Source: Candidatus Woesearchaeota archaeon (GTDB lineage: Archaea > Nanobdellota > Nanobdellia > Woesearchaeales > GW2011-AR4). From it: DNA of 11,142 nucleotides. The translations under genes were made by a program, and so were the position numbers. The DNA lies in assembly GCA_016185955.1 (NCBI GenBank), contig JACPMQ010000002.1:1-11142 (forward strand), written 5' to 3'. Each line of letters starts with the position of its first letter. The first letter of the stretch is position 1. A model generated the notes under the pieces. It did no database searches and was not told the origin of the DNA. It saw nothing but the letters and a program-made list of their open reading frames with translations. This document shows positions 1-5,216 of the stretch, in pieces.

Positions 1-47
1 TCCAATAACACGGAATAGATGCTTATTTTTAAAGATTGCGGAAAGAT

Positions 48-251
48 GGCTCAGTAGAAATCCTTAACAAATATAAGTGGCTGCTCCAAAATAAGGGGCG
101 GTAGGCTGGCAGAAGAATGTTAATTGTGCTATCAAAATGGCGTGTATCTGTAAAATTTTATTATAGTAAGAAGAAAGATGCGCCATTTTGCCTGTAGTGC
201 GGCTCTGGAGCAGCCACTTTAGTTTTTGACTTTTAGGATTTCTACTGAGCC
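48..251. mobile_element. E1: MITE-like palindromic element, TIR type A, shared core
   Basis: A 204-bp non-coding element bounded by a perfect 17-bp inverted repeat: GGCTCAGTAGAAATCCT at 48-64 and its complement at 235-251. Inside is a second inverted repeat, AGTGGCTGCTCCA (76-88) with its complement at 206-218, and a third, CAAAATGGCG (133-142) with CGCCATTTTG (181-190), around an AT-rich loop. The same nested structure, in opposite orientation, is E2 at 3556-3763, and the core alone recurs in E3. The flanking octamers are GGAAAGAT (40-47) and GTGGAAAT (252-259). They do not match each other but match the flanks of E2 in an exchanged pattern (see findings). It has no transposase, so mobility would have to be in trans. 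GG ends and 8-bp duplications would suit an IS6-like donor, but that is inference. Confidence 0.88.
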
Positions 252-440
252 GTGGAAATGCGACTGCCGGGACTTTCATCAACCTTTGCCTCGTTCTGAA
301 GTGCAAACGTAGTGAGCACCTCTCTATAAGTTTTGGTCAAGCTTTTTTGCGAAGCAAAAAAGATTGTTTTGAACCCGGATTTCAAGCTTTTTCCATTGGA
401 TGGGAAGCTCGAATCATAGCCGTTAGATCACAGTCGCATT

Positions 441-487
441 AATTCTTATTAATTCTTATTAATCCTTATTAATCCTTATTAATCCTT
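441..487. repeat. Decamer tandem repeat (about 4.7 copies)
   Basis: The unit AATTCTTATT occurs twice (441-460), then AATCCTTATT twice (461-480), then a partial AATCCTT (481-487). The 10-bp period equals about one helical turn. It lies about 40 bp upstream of the TATA box of the kinase gene. The last unit runs into a 16-bp palindrome, ATCCTTA-AA-TAAGGAT (482-497). Confidence 0.9.
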
Positions 488-520
488 AAATAAGGATATT
501 ATGTTTGTTTTTTAATTTTT

Positions 521-532
521 TTATCTATATAC
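521..532 (+). promoter_or_regulatory. TATA box for the AK6/Fap7-like gene
   Basis: TTATCTATATAC is a good archaeal TATA element. Transcription starting about 25 bp downstream of its centre (near 552) would exclude the ATG at 546 and fits the ATG at 579 with a leader of about 25 nt. Confidence 0.6.
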
Positions 533-578
533 TCATTTTTACACAATGTTTAAAAATATGATTATCCAAAAGGGGATT

Positions 579-1097
579 ATGATAAAAATAATAATAACTG
601 GCACTCCGGCATCAGGCAAAACTGCCGTTACAAAAATTATCTGCAAAAACTTTAATTTCTTCTATTTGGATGGCAACTCCATAATAAAAAAATATAGCCT
701 TTCAGAAGGCTATGACAGGAAAAGAAAAACAAAGGTTGTTGATGTAACCAAGCTAAACAAAAAATTGATTAATGAAATACGCTTGTTTGAGAAGAAAAAT
801 ACAAAGCATAAAGGATTAGTAATAGATTCCCATCTTTCACATTACCTTCCAAAAAAATATGTGGATTTGTGCATAGTAACCAAATGCAGCTTAAAGGAAT
901 TGGAAAAAAGGATGAAGAAAAGGAAATACAACAAAGGCAAAATCAGGGAAAATTTAGATGCTGAAATATTTGATATCTGTTTAGTAGAAGCTCTTGAGAA
1001 TGGGCATAATGTTGTTGTATTAGACACAACAAAAAATATTAATAAAAGGACGATATTTAGACAAATAGGTGATTTAATTGGTATCAAAAAGAGCTAG
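579..1097 (+). CDS. fap7: AK6/Fap7-family adenylate kinase-like NTPase
   Basis: Small P-loop kinase of the AK6/Fap7 family. In archaea and eukaryotes this family has adenylate kinase/ATPase activity and assists small-ribosomal-subunit maturation with protein uS11 (established for the family). From the start chosen here the protein is 172 aa. Walker A is GTPASGKT near the N-terminus, followed by the family block GYDRKRKTKVVDV. The Walker-B-like DSHLSHYLP and the C-terminal RENLDAEIFDICLVEAL are both hallmarks of the family. ATGs at 546 and 558 are in frame upstream. I prefer 579 because MIKIIITGTPASGKT aligns with family N-termini, an AGGGG lies 4 nt upstream, and the TATA box is too close to 546. 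The 3' end overlaps the aminotransferase by 20 bp, indicating co-transcription. Confidence 0.9.
   Translation: MIKIIITGTPASGKTAVTKIICKNFNFFYLDGNSIIKKYSLSEGYDRKRKTKVVDVTKLNKKLINEIRLFEKKNTKHKGLVIDSHLSHYLPKKYVDLCIVTKCSLKELEKRMKKRKYNKGKIRENLDAEIFDICLVEALENGHNVVVLDTTKNINKRTIFRQIGDLIGIKKS
1067..1073 (+). promoter_or_regulatory. Shine-Dalgarno site selecting the TTG start of aspC
   Basis: AGGTGAT is a 7-nt match to the complement of the usual archaeal 16S 3' end (assumed, since the 16S gene is not in this window). It lies 4 nt before the TTG at 1078, inside the 3' end of the kinase gene. A TAA immediately precedes the TTG in frame, so no earlier start exists. Confidence 0.75.
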
Positions 1098-2232
1098 CGA
1101 CATTAATCCGAGCGCGACTTTAGCAATAGACACAAAAGCAAAGCAGCTTAAAAAAGAAGGAAAAGATGTTGTGATATTTGGAGCAGGAGAACCTGATTTT
1201 AATACTCCGGGAAATATAAAGCAGGCTGCAAAAAAAGCTATTGAGGATAACATAACAAGATATACTCCTGTAGCTGGCATTCCTGCGCTTAGAGAAGCTA
1301 TAGCTAACAAATTTAAGCTTGTCAATAATATAAATTACGAGCCTTCTGAAGTTATAGTGAGCTGTGGTGCAAAGCATACTTTATACAATATAGCAATGGC
1401 TCTTCTAAATAAAGGGGATGAGGCAATACTTCCAGTTCCATATTGGGTTAGCTTTGAGGAAATGATAAAGCTTGCAGAGGCAAATGTCATTTTCTGCAGC
1501 ACTGATAAAAATTTTAAGCTGACTGCAAAAGATGTTGAGGAAAAGACAACTAAAAAAACAAAAATGCTTATTTTAAACAGCCCGAATAATCCAAGCGGAG
1601 CAATTGTCGAGCAACAAGAAATAAAAAAAATTGCAAAGCTTGCAGTAGAGAACAACTTTTATGTTGTGTCTGATGAAGTTTATGAGTACTTTGTTTATAA
1701 CAATAAAAAGAGAGTGAGCATAGCTTCATTAAATGATGAAATAAAAAACCTCACTATCACAGTCAATTCTGTATCAAAGACTTATGCCATGACTGGATGG
1801 CGTATAGGATACTGCGGAGCAAATAAAGAGCTTATTAAAGCAATGGAAAATTTCCAGGGGCATTCTACTGGAAATGCTTCTAACATAGCGCAGATGGCTG
1901 CATTAGAAGCTTTAAGCGGGCCGCAAGACAGCGTTAAAAAAATGGTAAGTGCATTTGATGAAAGAAGAAGATTCATGCATAAAAGGCTTAATGAAATTAA
2001 TAATATAAGTTGCATAGAGCCTGAAGGCGCATTTTACGCATTTGCTGATATAGCCAAAACAGGAATGAAATCAATGGAGTTTTCTTCAAAATTATTGGAT
2101 GAGGCTTTAGTTGCTGTTGTTCCTGGCAAAGCATTCGGCTCTGATAATCATATAAGGCTAAGCTATGCAGCCTCTATGCAGGAAATTGAAAATGGTATGG
2201 ACAGAATTGAAAAGTGGGTTAAAAGGAAATGA
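1078..2232 (+). CDS. aspC: Pyridoxal-phosphate aminotransferase, aspartate aminotransferase type (class I)
   Basis: A 384-aa fold-type I aminotransferase, full length for the archaeal/bacterial AspC-like (I-gamma) group, probably interconverting aspartate and oxaloacetate with 2-oxoglutarate/glutamate in the cytosol. Visible signatures: GAGEPDF at 35-41; SCGAKH at 95-100 (phosphate-binding segment); PYW at 121-123; SPNNPSG at 168-174 (cofactor Asn171); SDEVYE at 198-203 (Asp199, Tyr202); SVSKTYAMTGWRIGY at 231-245 with Schiff-base Lys234 and phosphate-binding Arg242; and HIRLSYA at 358-364 with carboxylate-binding Arg360. All key residues are present. The start is a TTG supported by a strong Shine-Dalgarno site, and the first residues align with family N-termini. 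The gene is translationally linked to the upstream kinase by a 20-bp overlap. Exact substrate preference (aspartate versus other amino acids) cannot be read from the sequence. Confidence 0.93.
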   Translation: MVSKRASDINPSATLAIDTKAKQLKKEGKDVVIFGAGEPDFNTPGNIKQAAKKAIEDNITRYTPVAGIPALREAIANKFKLVNNINYEPSEVIVSCGAKHTLYNIAMALLNKGDEAILPVPYWVSFEEMIKLAEANVIFCSTDKNFKLTAKDVEEKTTKKTKMLILNSPNNPSGAIVEQQEIKKIAKLAVENNFYVVSDEVYEYFVYNNKKRVSIASLNDEIKNLTITVNSVSKTYAMTGWRIGYCGANKELIKAMENFQGHSTGNASNIAQMAALEALSGPQDSVKKMVSAFDERRRFMHKRLNEINNISCIEPEGAFYAFADIAKTGMKSMEFSSKLLDEALVAVVPGKAFGSDNHIRLSYAASMQEIENGMDRIEKWVKRK

Positions 2233-2381
2233 GGAAAATTTTGAAAATGATTTAAGGGACTCTTTGCAGTACCTTAATAAAGATAACTTCCATAATACTC
2301 GAAGACTTCAGAAAGAAAGAGCACAAGCTTCTTACAGAAAATATAACAAGGGCTGCATTCATAAGGGGGTTTCTGGGCTGA
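2229..2381 (+). pseudogene. Possible decayed ORF after aspC
   Basis: An ATG at 2229 overlaps the aspC stop (ATGA), the arrangement of a coupled downstream gene. It reads MRKILKMI and stops at TAA (2253). The same frame then stays open to TGA at 2379 and encodes a protein-like segment including IILEDFRKKEHKLL and NITRAAFIRGFLG. RAAFIRGFL resembles the R-x-AFLRG-(L/F) segment before the acidic motif of LAGLIDADG/WhiA-type domains, but it ends before any such motif. An overlapping 84-aa reading frame (from 2165) starts inside aspC and looks non-coding. Decay is an interpretation; this may simply be intergenic. Confidence 0.25.
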
Positions 2382-2383
2382 TA

Positions 2384-2394
2384 ATTTTAAATAG
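2384..2394 (+). promoter_or_regulatory. TATA box for the NFACT gene
   Basis: ATTTTAAATAG is centred about 26 bp before the ATG at 2416, predicting a leaderless mRNA. NFACT therefore need not depend on the aspC promoter. Confidence 0.5.
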
Positions 2395-2415
2395 TCTGCC
2401 TTTTTATTCTTTGCT

Positions 2416-3519
2416 ATGAAGCAGCTTTCATCAATAGACATTCACTTTTTAACAGAAGAGCTTGAAGACTTAAAAGGCTCAAGAGTTGACAAGATATACA
2501 ATCAAGCCAAGGATGAAATTTATATCCAGCTCTATAAGAGCAATATTGGCAAAAAACTTTTAAGGATTATTGTCGGAAAAGCATTTTTTTTGGTCAAGGA
2601 AAAATCAACAAGCGAAGAGCCTTCAGGCTTCTGCATGCTGCTTAGAAAGCACCTTGAAGGCAAATTTTTAGATTCTATAACACAGCTAAAGCCTGAAAGA
2701 ATAATTGAAATTTATTTTTGTTCCAAAGATGATACTAAAAGGTTATATCTGGAGTTTTTTGGCAAGGGCAATGTTATATTATGCAACGAAAATAATATTA
2801 TAATTGATGCCCTAACCCATAATAAGTTTAAAGAAAGGTCAATTTTCCCTAAAGAAAAATATATTCATCCTGTAATGCCCTGCAACATTTTTAATTTAGG
2901 CAAGAATTTTGGGGATCTATTCAAAAATTCCAAGAAAGACAAAATTGTAACTTCTTTGGCTGTAGAGCTTGGACTGGGAGGAATTTATTCAGAAGAGGTC
3001 TGTATTTTAAGCGGGATAGACAAAAGCTCAGAGCCAAAGAAAATCACAGATTCTCTAATAAAAAAGTTGGCAGCCTCAATTAAAAAAATCATAAGGCATG
3101 GGACAAGCCCTACTCTAGTTTATCAGAATAAAGAGGCTATTGATGTAACCCCTATTGGCTTAAAATTTTATAGCGATTATGAAAAAAACAGCTTCCAAAA
3201 TTTCAGCTCGGCATTGGAGCATTACTATGCAAAAGAGCTTAAAATAATAAAGGACAACCCTTACGCAAAAAAAATTAATGAGCTTAACAGGATTATAGAA
3301 GAGCAAAGGGCAGCAATAAAAATTCTGGAAAATGAAGAAAAAGAGCTGAGAAAAAAAGGAGAGCTTATTTATGAAAATTATCAGCTGATAAATGAGGTTA
3401 TTAATGAGCTTAATAAAGCAAGCAAAAAATATTCTTGGGAAGAAATAAAGGAGAAGCTGAAGGGGCATAAGGTTATAAAAGAGGTTAGTTCCGATTGTAA
3501 GGTGGTTGTGGAGTTGTAG
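2416..3519 (+). CDS. NFACT (Rqc2/RqcH-like) protein lacking the C-terminal NFACT-R domain
   Basis: The N-terminus (SSIDIHFLTEELEDLKGSRVDKIY, residues 5-28), FCMLLRKHLEGK (72-83) and LEFFGKGNVILCN (112-124) identify the NFACT-N domain. LAVELGLGGIYSEEVCILSGI (181-201) is the helix-hairpin-helix region, and 283-335 is a charged coiled coil. Family members (Rqc2, RqcH, archaeal NFACT) bind stalled 60S/50S subunits and peptidyl-tRNA in ribosome quality control. Archaeal homologues are usually about 650 aa; this one stops at 367, just after the coiled coil at KVVVEL, where the family normally continues toward the NFACT-R (DUF814) domain. No continuation is visible in any frame downstream, and element E2 begins 36 bp later. 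It may be a truncated gene, or half of a split system whose NFACT-R part lies elsewhere. Confidence 0.88.
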   Translation: MKQLSSIDIHFLTEELEDLKGSRVDKIYNQAKDEIYIQLYKSNIGKKLLRIIVGKAFFLVKEKSTSEEPSGFCMLLRKHLEGKFLDSITQLKPERIIEIYFCSKDDTKRLYLEFFGKGNVILCNENNIIIDALTHNKFKERSIFPKEKYIHPVMPCNIFNLGKNFGDLFKNSKKDKIVTSLAVELGLGGIYSEEVCILSGIDKSSEPKKITDSLIKKLAASIKKIIRHGTSPTLVYQNKEAIDVTPIGLKFYSDYEKNSFQNFSSALEHYYAKELKIIKDNPYAKKINELNRIIEEQRAAIKILENEEKELRKKGELIYENYQLINEVINELNKASKKYSWEEIKEKLKGHKVIKEVSSDCKVVVEL

Positions 3520-3555
3520 AATAATCCTTAAGGAGCATTCTTTAAAGATCTTTCC

Positions 3556-3763
3556 GGCTCAGTAGAAATCCTAAAAGTCAAAAACTAAAGTGGCTGCTCC
3601 AGAGCCGCGCTACAGGCAAAATGGCGCATCTTGATTCTTTTTTATCATAAAAATATCTTGCACATACACGCCATTTTGATAGCACAATTAACATTCTTCT
3701 GCTTGCCTACCGCCCCTTATTTTGGAGCAGCCACTCATATTTGTTAAGGATTTCTACTGAGCC
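3556..3763. mobile_element. E2: MITE-like palindromic element, TIR type A, inverted relative to E1
   Basis: A 208-bp element with the same perfect 17-bp terminal inverted repeat as E1 (3556-3572 and 3747-3763). Its core runs from AGTGGCTGCTCCA (3589-3601) to the complement at 3723-3735, with the inner stem CAAAATGGCG (3617-3626) and CGCCATTTTG (3669-3678). The + strand here matches the reverse complement of E1 nearly perfectly in both arms. The AT-rich loop (about 3631-3660) differs strongly. The flanks are ATCTTTCC (3548-3555) and TTTTCCAC (3764-3771): the left one is the exact complement of E1's left flank, and the right one matches the complement of E1's right flank in 7 of 8 positions. 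It lies between the NFACT stop and the next promoter. Confidence 0.88.
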
Positions 3764-3775
3764 TTTTCCACGAAA

Positions 3776-3787
3776 ACTATATATACT
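3776..3787 (+). promoter_or_regulatory. TATA box for the lipid-kinase-like gene
   Basis: AACTATATATAC lies about 26 bp before the ATG at 3808 and only 12 bp after the end of element E2. Its position argues for a leaderless start at 3808 rather than the upstream TTG at 3799. Confidence 0.65.
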
Positions 3788-3807
3788 AGGTTTTATTATT
3801 GAGTTGT

Positions 3808-4401
3808 ATGTCTTGGAATTTTTTTCATGAAATAGGAAGAAAAGTAATACACTTGACAATCTTAATAGTATTGCTGTTGTTTTTTGCAATAAAAGACCAG
3901 TTTGGGAAGCAAACAGCGCTTCTTTTTCTCGTGGCATTATTGATCCTATTCTTAATATTGGAGTATTTAAGATTAGACCTTAATATCAAGCTTCCATTTT
4001 TCCATCAGTTCATAAGGCCTAAAGAGCAGTATAGGGTTTACGGGGTTATTTTTTTCCTTTGCTCAACAATAATAACTCTTTCAGTTTTTGAGACAAGCAT
4101 AGCACTCACAGCATTATTAATGACCACTTTTGGTGACGTTTCTGCTGCCATAGCAGGAAAAAAATACGGCACAACAATGCTTTTTAGGAATAAAACTGTT
4201 GTTGGATTTATTGCAGAATTAGCCACAAACTTAATAGTTGCAGTGATAATGAGCCTTTCATTTGATATTAATATCTACATACCAATAGCTATGGCTTTCG
4301 CAGCAACAATTGTAGAGACAATGCTGGATGAAGTGGATGATAACCTAGTTGTTCCTGTAATAAGCGGCTTTATAGGCCAGATACTAATTCCTCTGATTTA
4401 A
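3808..4401 (+). CDS. SEC59/DGK1-type polyprenol or diacylglycerol kinase family membrane protein
   Basis: A 197-aa polytopic membrane protein of the CTP-dependent lipid kinase / phosphatidate cytidylyltransferase-like group. Seen: RKVIH at 11-15; several hydrophobic segments (about 16-28, 36-52, 78-93, 96-108, 136-152, 155-169, 182-196); the signature FGDVSAAIAGKKYG at 108-121; KTVVGF at 129-134; and ETMLDEVDDNLVVP at 170-183. In this family the GD-x-x-A-x-x-x-G motif and the later acidic DDN segment are conserved for CTP-dependent phosphorylation of dolichol, diacylglycerol or phytol. The substrate here is undetermined; a polyprenol lipid carrier or an archaeal lipid precursor is plausible. 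The 3' end overlaps the convergent 153-aa gene by 18 bp. Confidence 0.82.
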   Translation: MSWNFFHEIGRKVIHLTILIVLLLFFAIKDQFGKQTALLFLVALLILFLILEYLRLDLNIKLPFFHQFIRPKEQYRVYGVIFFLCSTIITLSVFETSIALTALLMTTFGDVSAAIAGKKYGTTMLFRNKTVVGFIAELATNLIVAVIMSLSFDINIYIPIAMAFAATIVETMLDEVDDNLVVPVISGFIGQILIPLI

Positions 4402-4845
4402 CATCTGGTTTAATTCTTCCATGCTAATCAAATTTACCATTTCAGCCATAGCCTTAATGCCTGCTTCAAGAGAGCATCTATTGCTTATTTTTTCATGTAT
4501 GTTGGGGCATATAGCCCAAACCTTGTCTAATTGAGAAAAGGGATTTATAAAATAAATACTCAAAAATCTAAAGCTAATCAGCCTCTCCCAGTTTACTATA
4601 ACAAAGTTTATGTTTTTTAGGTTATTTAGCGTTATAATTCCAATATAGCTGTCTTTATTTATTTTATCAAATATGCCAGTTTCAAGACTGAGTATGACAA
4701 AAAAATACTTTGTCTTGTCTTTGTAGGAGATTACAAAAGAATCATTGTCCTTTTTCGCTATGCTTGTTATTTCTTTTTTTATTGAATCCTTATTTTCAAA
4801 ATACCTTATGCTCCAATCTGCCAAAAAAGAGTTAGCATCAATCAT
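4384..4845 (-). CDS. Conserved-looking protein of unknown function (153 aa)
   Basis: I do not recognise a family. The protein is 153 aa with no signal peptide or membrane segment. It begins MIDANSFLADWSIRYF and alternates beta-like hydrophobic stretches (FVISYKDKTKYFFVILSL, 37-54; IGIITLNNLKNINFVIVNW, 68-86) with a C-terminal helical region rich in Met and Leu (128-150). There are two cysteines (113 and 124) and no obvious catalytic motif. The coding frame is well supported: a TATA-like sequence sits about 28 bp upstream of the ATG (leaderless), and its stop overlaps the stop of the convergent lipid-kinase gene by 18 bp, leaving no room for another reading. It could be a small alpha/beta nucleic-acid- or protein-binding domain, but that is only an impression. 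Confidence 0.75.
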   Translation of the reverse strand: MIDANSFLADWSIRYFENKDSIKKEITSIAKKDNDSFVISYKDKTKYFFVILSLETGIFDKINKDSYIGIITLNNLKNINFVIVNWERLISFRFLSIYFINPFSQLDKVWAICPNIHEKISNRCSLEAGIKAMAEMVNLISMEELNQMLNQRN

Positions 4846-4865
4846 CTTAAAAACATAAAGCGTTG

Positions 4866-4880
4866 TTTTTATAAATTTTT
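4866..4880 (-). promoter_or_regulatory. TATA box for the 153-aa gene
   Basis: On the minus strand AAAAATTTATAAAAA is centred about 28 bp before the ATG at 4845. Element E3 is inserted a few bases further upstream (its target duplication starts at 4882), so it left this promoter intact. Confidence 0.55.
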
Positions 4881-4889
4881 GGTTGATAT

Positions 4890-5121
4890 GTAACTGCTAA
4901 CAATATAAGTGGCTGCTCCAGAGCCGCGCTACAGGCAAAATGGCGCATCTTGATTGTTATTACAGCAAAATTATTTTGTACATACACGCCATTTTGATAG
5001 CACAATTAACATTCTTCTTCCCGCCCACCGCCCCTAATAATGGAGCAGCCACTTCAATGTTCCATATATGTTTAGAATTATGTTTAGAATAATGTTTAGA
5101 ATAAGAGGTGTTAGCAGTTAT
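4890..5121. mobile_element. E3: MITE-like element, TIR type B around the E1/E2 core
   Basis: A 232-bp element with terminal inverted repeats GTAACTGCTAACA (4890-4902) and TGTTAGCAGTTAT (5109-5121), 12 of 13 bp matching. It is flanked by a perfect 8-bp direct repeat GTTGATAT (4882-4889 and 5122-5129), a target-site duplication. Its core, AGTGGCTGCTCCA (4908-4920) to the complement at 5041-5053, with inner stem 4936-4945/4987-4996, is the same as in E1 and E2, though the loop differs. E3 thus carries the core of E1/E2 inside the ends of E5. A 12-bp tandem repeat occupies the right side. There is no transposase. Confidence 0.9.
5068..5103. repeat. 12-bp tandem repeat inside E3
   Basis: Three head-to-tail copies of ATGTTTAGAATW: 5068-5079, 5080-5091 and 5092-5103. 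They lie between the core and the right terminal repeat of E3, a position where E1 and E2 have nothing comparable. Confidence 0.9.
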
Positions 5122-5163
5122 GTTGATATCAATGCCCATACAAGTGATTTGGTTTAGCATAAA

Positions 5164-5180
5164 AGCCAAAGCGGTGGCTC
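5164..5180. repeat. Solo copy of the 7377-7391 palindrome arm
   Basis: CCAAAGCGGTGGCTC at 5166-5180 is identical over 15 bp to the left arm of the palindrome cluster at 7377-7391. Here it stands alone, preceded by AG, which makes a short AGCCA...TGGCT stem. It lies downstream of the MFS gene, between that gene's stop and E3. Confidence 0.8.
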
Positions 5181-5216
5181 AATTTAATTTTATTTGCACA
5201 GATACTTATGCCAAGT

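Larger units (their letters stand above)
252..578. other. Gene-free, hairpin-rich leader region
   Basis: I see no convincing gene here. Positions 257-440 are clearly richer in G+C than the neighbouring genes and are bounded by a 10-bp inverted repeat, AATGCGACTG (257-266) and CAGTCGCATT (431-440). Inside are a strong hairpin CTTTTTTGC-GAA-GCAAAAAAG near 341-361 and a second imperfect stem near 386-412 (AAGCTT..CCAT with ATGG..AAGCT). Then come the decamer repeats at 441-487, a short palindrome at 482-497 and the promoter of the kinase gene. The block could be a degenerate mobile element or a structured RNA. No tRNA, C/D-box or other named RNA pattern could be established. Confidence 0.5.

Noticed and set aside
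252..300. C/D-box small RNA (TGATGA on the minus strand near 276-281, CTGA on the plus strand)
   Set aside because: The boxes are on opposite strands and no C/D' and C'/D spacing fits.
64..306. 80-aa reading frame on the minus strand across E1
   Set aside because: It is a by-product of the palindromic element: it runs through both terminal repeats, and its peptide has no domain-like features. The comparable frame in E3 (4960-5169) encodes a different peptide.
360..420. Possible tRNA-like T arm (GGTTCAAA on the minus strand near 364-378)
   Set aside because: No matching T stem, acceptor stem or anticodon arm can be drawn around it.
441..487. CRISPR array
   Set aside because: The repeats are contiguous 10-bp units without spacers and there are no cas genes.
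48..3763. Composite transposon (E1 + genes + E2)
   Set aside because: The outermost flanks GGAAAGAT and TTTTCCAC do not form a direct duplication. The exchanged flank pattern fits inversion between two elements instead.
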